From: Rheinheimera sp. SA_1
Lineage (GTDB): Bacteria > Pseudomonadota > Gammaproteobacteria > Enterobacterales > Alteromonadaceae
Reading direction: 5' to 3'
Length of the DNA: 64,000 bases
Assembly (NCBI RefSeq): GCF_001669775.1
Contig: NZ_LXWK01000015.1
Location: 434,001-498,000, forward strand
The notes beneath the pieces were generated by a model that did no database searches, was not told the origin of the DNA, and saw only the letters and a list, made by a program, of their open reading frames with translations. A program made the position numbers and the translations under genes. Below, piece after piece: positions 36,794 to 45,845 of the stretch (position 1 is the stretch's first letter; the number at the start of each line of letters is the position of its first letter).

Positions 36794-38767
36794 TTAACTA
36801 GCGCGCACCACTGCGGGCACTTCGCTAACCGGCTTAAATACCGGGCGCACCGGACTATGGTTTTTATCGCTGTTTTTGTCGGCAGTTTTATGCCCGGCAT
36901 CCACCAAATCGCTGATCGGACTACTGTGATTAAACCCGGTCGGCGCTTCGGTAATAAGCTGCACAATTTGCGTCACGGCAAAGTTTTCACAATGATGCTC
37001 GAGCTGCCGTAGTAATTCCGCCATTTCTTTCCACGACATCGACACTTCATCGGCGGCCATAATCCGCGGATGGGCGGTTTGCCGGACATTTTCGCCAATC
37101 AGCAACTCTTCATACAATTTTTCACCTGGTCGTAAACCAGAAAACGAAATCTCAATGTCGCCATCCGGATGTTGCTGATCTTTGACTTCAAGCCCCATCA
37201 AATGCACCATGCGTCGTGCTAGATCAGCGATCCGTACTGGCTCGCCCATATCCAGCACAAACACATCACCGCCCTTGCCCATAGCGCCGGCTTGAATCAC
37301 CAACTGGGCAGCTTCCGGGATGGTCATGAAATAACGGATAATTTCCGGATGGGTCACCGTCAGCGGCCCACCATTACGAATTTGTTCGCGAAATAACGGC
37401 ACCACTGAACCAGAAGAACCCAGCACATTACCAAAACGCACCATACAAAAACGGGTGTGATGCTGACGCGTCGACAACCCTTGTAATACCAATTCTGCCA
37501 GGCGTTTAGACGCGCCCATAATATTGGTTGGCCGCACCGCTTTATCGGTCGAAATCAACACGAAGGTTTCAACACCGGCGGCAATTGCTGCTTCTGCCGC
37601 ACACCAGGTGCCAAACACGTTGTTACTGACCCCTTCAACGATATTGTACTCAACCAACGGTACATGTTTGTAAGCTGCAGCATGGTACACCGTTTGCACC
37701 TTAAAGCTTTGCATCACTGCCTGTACTCTGGCTTGTTTTTGTACGTTGCCAAGAATAGGTTTTAACTTTACATCGACGCCAAGTTCTTGAATATAAGCGG
37801 CTAACTCTTGCTCAATGCTGTAAAGTGCAAATTCTGACGCTTCAAACAACACCACCATCGTCGGTTCGTACTGGACGATTTGGCGACATAATTCCGAGCC
37901 AATCGAGCCACCGGCACCACTGACCATTACCACTTTTTCTTTAATATTAGCGTGCATCAGTTTTAATTTTGGCGCGACCGGGTCGCGGCCGAGCAAGTCT
38001 TCGATTTTGACATCCTGCAGTTCATCAATCCGCATCGAGCCATCCACAATATCGCTCATACCGGGCACGGTTTGTACTGGAATTGGTAAATTATCTAAGG
38101 ACTCAAGTACTTCTCTGCGCCGCGCACGACTGGCCGAAGGCATCGCCAATAAAATTCGACTGACATTTTTTGATTTTACGATAGCAGCAATTTGCGCCGG
38201 GCTACCAACATGCATACCGAGGATGGTTGAGCGTTGTAAGGTCGCATCGTCATCCACAAAGGCTACAGGATGAAATTGTTCGCCATTCAAAAGCGCTTGT
38301 GCCAGTTGGCGACCTGAAGACCCAGCACCATAAATAAGTACGCGCTGCTTGTGACCATTATGACGCTGGAATAAAAACATCCGAGCCACCAGGCGTAAGC
38401 CACCACTGGTCACTAACGCCAGAATGGCATACACAAACACCAGATTACCCTTATCGGCAATACCAACCAGCTGAAATAACATCACCAGGATCATCGCGTT
38501 ACTCAAAATACCCGCGAGCACCGCGCCAAGTGCATGCTGCCCGATATAACGAATAACCGCACGATATAAACCCAATTTGGTGAAAGCCAGAATCGTAGCA
38601 GGTACAGATAACAAAAAAATTGGGAAGGTTTGCAACAAAGCTGCGAGTGGAATTTCCTGAGTAACGTAAACAGCAACCAACATTGAGAATGTCAAAAACC
38701 CAACATCAGCAATTACTGAAATTGCACGTTTGGCATAACGTGGCAAAGACAAAAGCCATTCAAGCAT
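36794..38767 (-). CDS. Membrane-anchored nucleotide-sugar 4,6-dehydratase (WbpM/CapD type)
   Basis: Makes a 4-keto-6-deoxy sugar nucleotide (probably from UDP-GlcNAc) for O-antigen or capsule. Four N-terminal membrane helices (about 10-125), a CoA-binding-like domain with GAGSSGRQ (from about 145), then the SDR domain with GAGGSIGSE (from about 292) and STDKAVRPTNIMGASKRLAE. In that stretch Met replaces the usual Tyr, as in the long WbpM class. The C-terminal ~60 residues are disordered-looking. It is the last gene of the minus-strand surface locus. Confidence 0.9.
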   Translation of the reverse strand: MLEWLLSLPRYAKRAISVIADVGFLTFSMLVAVYVTQEIPLAALLQTFPIFLLSVPATILAFTKLGLYRAVIRYIGQHALGAVLAGILSNAMILVMLFQLVGIADKGNLVFVYAILALVTSGGLRLVARMFLFQRHNGHKQRVLIYGAGSSGRQLAQALLNGEQFHPVAFVDDDATLQRSTILGMHVGSPAQIAAIVKSKNVSRILLAMPSASRARRREVLESLDNLPIPVQTVPGMSDIVDGSMRIDELQDVKIEDLLGRDPVAPKLKLMHANIKEKVVMVSGAGGSIGSELCRQIVQYEPTMVVLFEASEFALYSIEQELAAYIQELGVDVKLKPILGNVQKQARVQAVMQSFKVQTVYHAAAYKHVPLVEYNIVEGVSNNVFGTWCAAEAAIAAGVETFVLISTDKAVRPTNIMGASKRLAELVLQGLSTRQHHTRFCMVRFGNVLGSSGSVVPLFREQIRNGGPLTVTHPEIIRYFMTIPEAAQLVIQAGAMGKGGDVFVLDMGEPVRIADLARRMVHLMGLEVKDQQHPDGDIEISFSGLRPGEKLYEELLIGENVRQTAHPRIMAADEVSMSWKEMAELLRQLEHHCENFAVTQIVQLITEAPTGFNHSSPISDLVDAGHKTADKNSDKNHSPVRPVFKPVSEVPAVVRAS

Positions 38768-38872
38768 TCATTAAACTCCCTGGTTCCGCGATGATTACAA
38801 ACTGAAGACAACGGAAATCGTTGCTAGTATAACGGATAACGCTATTGTTACACCATCGAATGCTACAGTCTG

Positions 38873-40045
38873 TCACTTAACCTGCTCTGAACTTGCTTTC
38901 AAACCATTAGCAACGGCAACGACGACTTGTTGCCATAATTGTTTGCTTTGGGTTTGATAATAGTTGATGGCAGCTTGAGCTTGTTCGGTGTTTGCCAAGG
39001 CTATTGCAAGTAAAAATAAAGCTTCCAGCTGCGCCGCGTCAACATCTGGCTGTAACAGACAACCTGCCTGCTGATATTCGCTGAACAAAGCTTCGTATTT
39101 ATGACTCCAACTTGTACCAAGGCATGGTACGCCGGACGATAACGCACTGACACAACCGTGGAAACGTGAACAAACCACCAATTTACTGACAGTAATCCAG
39201 CCTTTCACTTGACGCGGATCCGGCTCGTTAATCACTCGTAGTGGTGGCTGATATTTGCTTGCTATCAACTGACAGATGGCGGCATCCGCTATACCTTCAT
39301 GGTTCAGTAACACCGGTTCAAGTTGCTGGCTAAAAGCTGTATTAACCGCTAATTCCAACACCCGTAGATAATTTGCCTGCCATTGCAGATTGAGATTTTT
39401 TTTACTTAACATCGCCGCATTCGGAATGATCAGGCAAAGCGGTTTTTCAGGCTGTTCTTCAGGCAGCTGCGGCTTTACCAGATTGGTAAAATCTGCAAAC
39501 TGCTGCAGGTTTGCACTGCCGCCCAACAATGGATGCAAATGCTGAAAACTGGCATCGTCTCTTGGGCAGACCAGCCAGGCAGCTGGTAAGGCAGTTTGCA
39601 GCTGCAGTTGTTCACTCTGACCAGTAAAAGGTCCAAAGGCCTGTGGTAGCAACACATAACCTTTGTGATGCCGCTGCAGTCTTAAGATCTCATCCGTCAA
39701 CACCTTGATGTTACGTCCACCCCATTGATCACCATAGGCAAAACCAGACGCATCCAACACCCAGTCGATATCGACTTCAAACACCACTCCAAGCCAATGG
39801 CGCAGGAAACTGCGAAAACGTTTTGGCAGCCAGTAACTCAGCGCATTAAAATCATAACCTTTAAAGCGTAACGGCAGTTTTTGCAGCGCACCTAATAATG
39901 CTCTGGCCTGATAAGGCGAGTTTTTATTCGGCGCCAATGCAACCTGCGCTTGTGGCCAGTGTTGTTGAATTTGCTCCAAACAAGCATGCAGCATGAGCTC
40001 AGCACCTTTGTTGACAAATTGCACACCTCGAATTTCAATCAACAT
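38873..40045 (-). CDS. Polysaccharide pyruvyl transferase family protein
   Basis: A 390-residue protein resembling CsaB/WcaK-type pyruvyl transferases, which add ketal pyruvate to surface glycans. Signatures: NKGAELMLHACLE near the N terminus, LDASGFAYGDQWGG, VLLPQAFGPF, and CSRFHGCVSALSSGVPCLG with the conserved RxHG. It overlaps the nitroreductase-like gene by 11 nt. The acceptor sugar cannot be read from sequence. Confidence 0.82.
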   Translation of the reverse strand: MLIEIRGVQFVNKGAELMLHACLEQIQQHWPQAQVALAPNKNSPYQARALLGALQKLPLRFKGYDFNALSYWLPKRFRSFLRHWLGVVFEVDIDWVLDASGFAYGDQWGGRNIKVLTDEILRLQRHHKGYVLLPQAFGPFTGQSEQLQLQTALPAAWLVCPRDDASFQHLHPLLGGSANLQQFADFTNLVKPQLPEEQPEKPLCLIIPNAAMLSKKNLNLQWQANYLRVLELAVNTAFSQQLEPVLLNHEGIADAAICQLIASKYQPPLRVINEPDPRQVKGWITVSKLVVCSRFHGCVSALSSGVPCLGTSWSHKYEALFSEYQQAGCLLQPDVDAAQLEALFLLAIALANTEQAQAAINYYQTQSKQLWQQVVVAVANGLKASSEQVK

Positions 40046-41117
40046 GCTGAATTTCCCTGACTAACAATTGATCATCTTTCTTTTGAGAATACGCAATACC
40101 ACCGTCGGGATCGGCATAACCAACCGCTAATAACATGACAGGCCGTTCATAGATTTCCAACTCTAATTTCTGCTGCATCAATTTTTCACGAAACTCAATG
40201 TCCGGCCAGTTAATTGGGCAAGTCGATAAACCTAATGTTTCCAGCGCGAGCATCAATTGCATGGTGGCAAGGGATGAATCAATATAAATTACATGACGAT
40301 CTCTTTCAGCTGGATAGCAACTTAAATCTCCGACGACCACCAACAGACAAGGAATATTCTCAGCAAAACCTGTGGTGCCCATTGCCAGACTGGCAATTTT
40401 TGCAGCATTCTTGCTACCATTAATCACGTCAAACCGAAACGGTTGACGGTTGCAAGCTGAAGGTGCCTGATTTGCGATATTTACCGCCTGGCGAATGATT
40501 GTGACGTCTACAGCCGTTGGTAAAAACCAACGTACCGACCTTCGTTGTCTAAATAACTTAGATAACGACGCAAAGCTTACTTCGGCACGTACCGCCTCAC
40601 GTTTGGTATATGGTGACGCTTGCGTCGTGTCCTTTGCGGCGACGACAGGCAAGTTAATAAATTGCTGTCGGGCCAAATCAACCAGCTTGTTCCGACCGTC
40701 ACTCACCACAGAAAAGTAACACGTCAGAACTTGAAATGCCCAATTTAACTCGGCCTGATCGAAGTCGGGATAACGATGAAGATCAGCATAATGATGAACA
40801 GTTTCGCCGATATAATCACTTGCAAAAACGGGTCTGCGAGGCTGCATGATCAGGCCTTTCTCCAGACGATGAATATTCCGTCTCAACAAAGCGCTACTGT
40901 TCACCACCTGATTCAGCTTCTGCCGATAAGCTGACCGACCTTTTAATATCGCCAGATGTTCACGATGGAACTGACTGCTCAGCAAAAAATAGTAAAAAGA
41001 GGCTAGCCAACGATGGCTGGCAAAAAAATAACTAAAAGCTGCCGAAACAGTCTCGAGTTTTTGTTTAATGGATACTTTTTGCTGTTCGCTGAACAGACTC
41101 ACCAGAAGTTTTCTCAT
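40035..41117 (-). CDS. Nitroreductase-family FMN protein in polysaccharide cluster
   Basis: The C-terminal ~180 residues form a nitroreductase domain: RRSVRWFLP at its start (FMN phosphate contacts), NQAPSACNRQPFRF, and a dimer-interface LALETLGLSTCPINWP. The N-terminal ~180 residues are an extra helical region with LLRRNIHRLEKGLIMQPRRP. Its role in glycan assembly is unknown; it may be redox modification of a sugar or of an amino-acid decoration. I use ATG 41117, just after the upstream stop. ATG 41186 is an alternative, and neither has a good ribosome site. Confidence 0.72.
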   Translation of the reverse strand: MRKLLVSLFSEQQKVSIKQKLETVSAAFSYFFASHRWLASFYYFLLSSQFHREHLAILKGRSAYRQKLNQVVNSSALLRRNIHRLEKGLIMQPRRPVFASDYIGETVHHYADLHRYPDFDQAELNWAFQVLTCYFSVVSDGRNKLVDLARQQFINLPVVAAKDTTQASPYTKREAVRAEVSFASLSKLFRQRRSVRWFLPTAVDVTIIRQAVNIANQAPSACNRQPFRFDVINGSKNAAKIASLAMGTTGFAENIPCLLVVVGDLSCYPAERDRHVIYIDSSLATMQLMLALETLGLSTCPINWPDIEFREKLMQQKLELEIYERPVMLLAVGYADPDGGIAYSQKKDDQLLVREIQHVD

Positions 41118-41142
41118 GAACACCAAATTGCGCCAACGCGCT

Positions 41143-42738
41143 TTATTTCTCTTGAAGGTCTCTGCCGCATTCTCGTTGGTGGGCATTATGGTAACGATGC
41201 CTGTCAGCAAGCAAAAGCGTTTTCTCCGCAAGATAGCCGAATAAATTGCCGCTGTGTTTTGTAAGACGGAGCCGATAAAGCAACCAACGATGGAAAGGAA
41301 CAACAGTCAACAGTCTGTTTCTGTCAGTAAAATAATCCAGTACAGCACCGACCCTTTCCAAAGTTTTATGACGTTTGGGCTTTTTCGGTGGAGCCTGATA
41401 GCCAGGTAATAATTGTAACGAAAACTCGTTAACCCATTCCTGCCACAGTATCTGATTTAGCCTGAACTGCTGCGGAACTGCCTGCCAATAATTGACAAAA
41501 TCGCGTTGCCAGAATGGCATCCACCATTCAAGCTGAAAAAACTCATAATAACGATTTGAATTCACTATTAGTTTCGATTGGCGTTCCCTAAAATTCCAAG
41601 CTTCAGCCAGATCTGCAGCGTCGATACCAGATTGTTGTTCGGAAATCTGTATTAACTGGTCGCGTAGTTTTGCTTGTAATTTTAGTTTATCAGGACAATA
41701 TCGTCTGAGCTGATAATGAGTTTTCCACAAATAGTTCATAGCAACATCTTCTATCGTAGAACTGAGCGAGGTTGTATGTGGACGATGTGCACCACTGACA
41801 AAGTCCCCGGTATGTCCCGGGATAATCAGCGCATCCGATTGAATAATACCTTGGCCTGACAATATGCGAACGGCCGGAAAGACTTGGATATTAGGCACCG
41901 ATACGCCACTATGAACAAATAACGAATACTGCTCAAACTCGGCATCGAAGCGGAGTGAACTGAAAGTCAGCGAGTCGTAATAAACCGGATACCAAGTCAC
42001 ACCCAATTGATTGCAGAGATTACGAGCATTGACCAACTCCCAGCTATCAGCGGCACCAAACGTAAAGCAACAAATGTTGGTATACCCAGCTTGAAACAAA
42101 CTCAGCAATAACGCCTTGGAATCCAATCCGCCACTGAGCGGAACGACAATTTGCCGGCCGGCTGCTTTACTCATTAATTGCTGGGTTAACGAACACATGA
42201 TGGCTGATAATTCTTGTTTAAGGTCTGGCTTGGTCAATTGCCGCCCTGGCGTCGGCAAAAATTCAAAGCAACTTTCTATCGTGACTGCGCTACCATTCCA
42301 ATCTACACAACTTGCGGCAGGAACTTGTGACACACCAGCCATAGTCGTTGCGGCACCAGTGACATAACCCAATTGTAAAAACTCAGATCTGGATAGCGTA
42401 TCTGGTGAATTTAATCCCAATTGCGCCACAAGCAGTTCAATATCATCCGATATCCATAAATCGACAGCAGTAGAAACATAAAAGAGTGGATAACTACGTA
42501 ATCTATCACTGACAAGATAGACGTTGGTCGCGGTGCACCATATAAAAGAAAAAAATCCATCAAGAGATTCTAAATATGAAGTAAGCGTTTTTTCTGACAA
42601 TAATTGAAGTTGATTCAATAGAGCTTGTGGACTTAACAACTTGCCGTCTCGTATCGCTTGACCTGCACAGGTAAAACTGCAGTCAACAGTCTGATATTTT
42701 GTATATTTATGGGTTATGTTGATATTAGGTTGCAGCAT
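41143..42738 (-). CDS. Asparagine-synthetase-like amidotransferase lacking the N-terminal Cys
   Basis: A 531-residue protein with the asparagine synthetase layout. The N-terminal Ntn-hydrolase-like part (about 1-165) begins MLQPN and not MC, so it should not release ammonia from glutamine. The ATP-pyrophosphatase domain has the loop VVPLSGGLDSKALL and a later GHTGDFVSG. Such proteins may form an amide with another amine, as in lasso-peptide cyclases or beta-lactam synthetases, or decorate a polysaccharide. It overlaps the flippase gene by 14 nt, so it belongs to the surface glycan operon. Confidence 0.78.
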   Translation of the reverse strand: MLQPNINITHKYTKYQTVDCSFTCAGQAIRDGKLLSPQALLNQLQLLSEKTLTSYLESLDGFFSFIWCTATNVYLVSDRLRSYPLFYVSTAVDLWISDDIELLVAQLGLNSPDTLSRSEFLQLGYVTGAATTMAGVSQVPAASCVDWNGSAVTIESCFEFLPTPGRQLTKPDLKQELSAIMCSLTQQLMSKAAGRQIVVPLSGGLDSKALLLSLFQAGYTNICCFTFGAADSWELVNARNLCNQLGVTWYPVYYDSLTFSSLRFDAEFEQYSLFVHSGVSVPNIQVFPAVRILSGQGIIQSDALIIPGHTGDFVSGAHRPHTTSLSSTIEDVAMNYLWKTHYQLRRYCPDKLKLQAKLRDQLIQISEQQSGIDAADLAEAWNFRERQSKLIVNSNRYYEFFQLEWWMPFWQRDFVNYWQAVPQQFRLNQILWQEWVNEFSLQLLPGYQAPPKKPKRHKTLERVGAVLDYFTDRNRLLTVVPFHRWLLYRLRLTKHSGNLFGYLAEKTLLLADRHRYHNAHQRECGRDLQEK

Positions 42739-43990
42739 TGTCGGGGACTACCTGTGGACTAGAGTTTTTGGCGACAGCCTTAAAAGCTATCCCAATAATA
42801 ACAAGATTATGAATACAGCCTGCCGCACCGTACAATCCCAACGCCCACCAGACAGATTTGAAAACAATTGCCCCGGCAGCTATAGCCGAACACCTGATGA
42901 TAAAGGTAAAAATATTGAGGTAAAAACTAACTTTTTGCTGACGCAACACCATCAGTGTCTTTAATGCCGGTGCATTGAGGCATACAAGGAAATACCATGG
43001 CACTAACCACAAAGCATAGTGCCCAGCAGATTGCCATTCGTCACCAAACAAGAAAGCATAAATAGCTTCTGCATAAAGCCCCAACAATGAAAATGGCAAC
43101 AACAATACTATAAATAGTGCTCCGGTGCATTGTAACAAAAACTTACACAATACCCTTCTATTATCAAGCAATCGAGCGGCAAGTGGATAATAAACATCAC
43201 CAGCAGCTTTGTTGACCAGCATAGATGGCGCGACCAACAATAATACAGCGATGTTTAGAAAAGCGAGAACATCAAGCCCAAACCAGTAACTAAATAGCAA
43301 TAACGGAATGCTTTGTGACCAGGCATTAAACGCCAGCTGACTTGCCTGATACGTTGGAAAAACCGAGAATTGCTGGTAGGTTTGCTTTAGATCAGACCAG
43401 CGCCAACATAAATTTTTTTCAGTAGTTTTGGCTGCCGCCAAATAATATAAACACGCCAAAGCTACGGGTTGCAATATGGCCGTCACGAGCAGCCAATGTG
43501 CATCTGCTTGATAAAGCCCTAATAAGACACGGCTCATACAAAACAAAAATGCCACCGACAGCACGACCACAGCCTGCTGTTTTAAACGGCCAGCCAACAA
43601 ACATCTCTGCTCAGCCAGGCTAGCAATCCCGGCGCCACATATTGCAATAAAAGGGCCGTACAGAAAAAGCGGATTGGCATTCTGGTAATAAAACCAATAC
43701 CCCCAAAACAATAGCTGCACGAGAGTGGCTGTGGTGATTGTGGCGAAGACGGCTAGTTTTGAAAGATATAGTCGTTGAGCTTCGTTATTTACGAGCGCTA
43801 ATGCTGAAGGAAAAGCGAGTGAAGCCCAAGGTAAAAACAACAACATGATTGCATTAAACTGAGCGAACGCCCCTAGCTCTGTTGCATTATAATTGCGGGT
43901 TAAAACCAGGTAACTAGCCAGCTGTAACAGCTGACTAAACAGCGCCACTCCAACCATTAAAACGGCTTGACGTTTGAACAGGCTGAACAA
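42725..43990 (-). CDS. Wzx-like polysaccharide flippase
   Basis: A 421-residue membrane protein with about 12 hydrophobic segments and few charged loops, consistent with the MOP-type flippases (Wzx/RfbX) that move lipid-linked oligosaccharides across the inner membrane. ELGAFAQFNAIMLLFLPWAS in the first half is typical in style, though the family is hard to prove by eye. It is the first gene of the operon running toward the WbpM-type gene. A terminator-like hairpin lies 30 nt upstream of its ATG. Confidence 0.75.
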   Translation of the reverse strand: MFSLFKRQAVLMVGVALFSQLLQLASYLVLTRNYNATELGAFAQFNAIMLLFLPWASLAFPSALALVNNEAQRLYLSKLAVFATITTATLVQLLFWGYWFYYQNANPLFLYGPFIAICGAGIASLAEQRCLLAGRLKQQAVVVLSVAFLFCMSRVLLGLYQADAHWLLVTAILQPVALACLYYLAAAKTTEKNLCWRWSDLKQTYQQFSVFPTYQASQLAFNAWSQSIPLLLFSYWFGLDVLAFLNIAVLLLVAPSMLVNKAAGDVYYPLAARLLDNRRVLCKFLLQCTGALFIVLLLPFSLLGLYAEAIYAFLFGDEWQSAGHYALWLVPWYFLVCLNAPALKTLMVLRQQKVSFYLNIFTFIIRCSAIAAGAIVFKSVWWALGLYGAAGCIHNLVIIGIAFKAVAKNSSPQVVPDNAAT

Positions 43991-44021
43991 CAGTAACTGT
44001 ACCTCAAGGTCAAATTTCTGA

Positions 44022-44054
44022 TAAAAAAAAAGCTCAACAAACGGTTGTCGAGCT
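44022..44054 (-). terminator. Terminator/attenuator hairpin upstream of the flippase
   Basis: On the minus strand a 10-bp stem with one mismatch (AGCTC-ACAA pairing with TTGT-GAGCT) and a 4-nt loop is followed by a T-rich run. It sits between the S-layer-like gene and the flippase. Confidence 0.6.
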
Positions 44055-44260
44055 CATAAATGAAATTGAATTCTGTCAACTTTTATTCTATAACAACCGT
44101 CGCAAAAAAGCCCAACTTATTTGAACTATTTTTGCTTAATTAAACCAATAAAAACAAGTAACTGCCTTTCATGCATGATCTGCAGATGTAGTAAGTAACA
44201 AATATGACAAAAGAGTGGATGCCTCTACGCAAAATAATATGGCAGCATAGGACTATAGGT

Positions 44261-44290
44261 AAAAAAAAACGGGCCTGATGGCCCGTTTTT
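44261..44290 (-). terminator. Rho-independent terminator of the S-layer-like gene
   Basis: AAAAACGGGCC / GGCCCGTTTTT perfect 11-bp arms with a 4-nt loop, then further T on the minus strand. It lies 14 nt after the stop of the surface protein gene. Confidence 0.9.
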
Positions 44291-44304
44291 AGCAACTCAT
44301 ATAA

Positions 44305-45669
44305 TTATGGGTTAACAACTTTAGTAGCAACTACTGGTGAATCGTTGTTCACGATTGCACGCTCAGAAGTAGCATTGTCAACATAAGCAGAGTATACAGA
44401 AACTGAATCAGCTTTTACATCAGTGATTAAACGGATAGCAACTGTACCATTGATGAATGGAGTAGCAGCTTCAGCCATCTTCTGACGAATCACGCCTGCC
44501 AGTTTAGCAGTTGCTTTCGGGTGAGAAGTACCAACTGTTACGTTCGACAGAACTGGAACTGATTTACCAGTAACAGCATCTGTAGCCCATACGTCAGCAT
44601 AGATAGTACCAGTCTGTGAACCGTTGTTGGTCAGGTTAACAACTTGACTGAACAGTTTCTCACCAACAGTACCGTACACCATGTATGGAACAGTAACTAC
44701 TGAACCGTTTACAGTCCAAGCACCAGCATTCAGAGCAGCTTGAGTTAATGAAGCAGTAGATGCACCGTAACCATGTGTAGCAACTAAAGAGAACGAAGTT
44801 GGGTTAACTGCAACAGTGTCAGCACCCTGATCGATATCTAAAGTAAGAGTTGCGCCAGTTGTAGCAGCATTACACGCAAACGTATAGCTCGTTGCAGTGA
44901 TTGCTGGAGTTCCAACAACAGCACCAGCTGTACATACTGGAGCAGCAACAGTTGCGTCTTCAGCCCAAGAGAAATCGCCATTTACTACAAATGTAGTTGT
45001 GCCTTTAGCAACAGCGCTGGTGTCACCTGAGTTGTTGGTCAGACCAATAGTCAGCACGTCAGTAGTAACAGCACCAGTGAAAGCCTCACGGTCAGCAGCA
45101 ACATCTAAAACACCGTCAAAACGGTTTACAGCAGTGACAGCAGCAACAAACTGGTCACGAACGTTAAACAACGCGCCTGAAGTCAGATCAGCATCAGCGT
45201 TATATTCAACTGGTGTATCTAAAGCACTTGTAGATGTGCCCAGAGTAGCACCATAAGTTACGTTCACTTTACCCAGTGCTACTACGTCAGCACCCTTGAA
45301 CACGAGCGCTGTAGCGCCAGTGAAGGTGAAAGAACCATGAACAGCACCAGCGCCTGTAATTTCAGTTACACGATAAGTAGCTGAAGTAGCTGTCTGACCT
45401 GTACGGCCCAAGGTCACAGCGTTTGCGCCAGATGACGTGATGCTAAGAGGAGCAGTTTTCAAACCACCAGTGAAAGTAAAAGTAATTGTGTCGCCTACTG
45501 CGTAAGCAGCTTCAAGTGCAACAACTACGTTACCAGCAGTCAAATCACCAGCAGTAGAACCTTGTTTAGATACGTTTACTACGTTTGTAGTTACGTCAGC
45601 TGCGAAGGCCGAGAAGCCGAAGCCGGCTAATGCTGCAGCTACGAGAGTCTTTTTGAACATTGTCTTCAT
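44305..45669 (-). CDS. Abundant exported surface protein, S-layer-like
   Basis: A 454-residue exported protein, very rich in Thr, Ala, Val and Gly with few basic residues, a composition typical of S-layer or fibrous surface proteins. Signal peptide (KKTLVAAALAGFGFSAFAA) then a beta-rich body; the central region has just two Cys (about 30 residues apart), probably a disulfide. I use ATG 45669, which has GGAGA 8 nt upstream; the frame is open to 45711. A consensus-like promoter and strong terminator suggest high expression. From memory, Alteromonadales S-layer proteins such as Slr4 look similar, but I cannot verify homology. It directly follows the type II secretion genes. Confidence 0.65.
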   Translation of the reverse strand: MKTMFKKTLVAAALAGFGFSAFAADVTTNVVNVSKQGSTAGDLTAGNVVVALEAAYAVGDTITFTFTGGLKTAPLSITSSGANAVTLGRTGQTATSATYRVTEITGAGAVHGSFTFTGATALVFKGADVVALGKVNVTYGATLGTSTSALDTPVEYNADADLTSGALFNVRDQFVAAVTAVNRFDGVLDVAADREAFTGAVTTDVLTIGLTNNSGDTSAVAKGTTTFVVNGDFSWAEDATVAAPVCTAGAVVGTPAITATSYTFACNAATTGATLTLDIDQGADTVAVNPTSFSLVATHGYGASTASLTQAALNAGAWTVNGSVVTVPYMVYGTVGEKLFSQVVNLTNNGSQTGTIYADVWATDAVTGKSVPVLSNVTVGTSHPKATAKLAGVIRQKMAEAATPFINGTVAIRLITDVKADSVSVYSAYVDNATSERAIVNNDSPVVATKVVNP

Positions 45670-45681
45670 TAGAACATTCTC

Positions 45682-45697
45682 CAATTTCATGAAATTG
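45682..45697. promoter_or_regulatory. Palindrome in the leader of the S-layer-like gene
   Basis: CAATTTCATGAAATTG, a perfect 16-nt palindrome. On the transcript its last G is the first base of the GGAGA ribosome site. Confidence 0.6.
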
Positions 45698-45767
45698 AAA
45701 CTTATCGGCATCTTGCCTTAGTTTCTTGTTTTATAAAGAAGCTGGGGCAACCCAATTTCTAACCCAC

Positions 45768-45795
45768 ATTCTATTACCGCGACAGAGATTGTCAA
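45768..45795 (-). promoter_or_regulatory. Strong promoter of the S-layer-like gene
   Basis: On the minus strand perfect TTGACA, a 16-bp spacer and TAGAAT, with an A/T-rich tract upstream that could be an UP element. The predicted leader is about 90 nt. Confidence 0.75.
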
Positions 45796-45845
45796 CGATA
45801 AATTTTTAAAAAACCTCAAGAAAATCACAGCAACTTGTATAGAAG

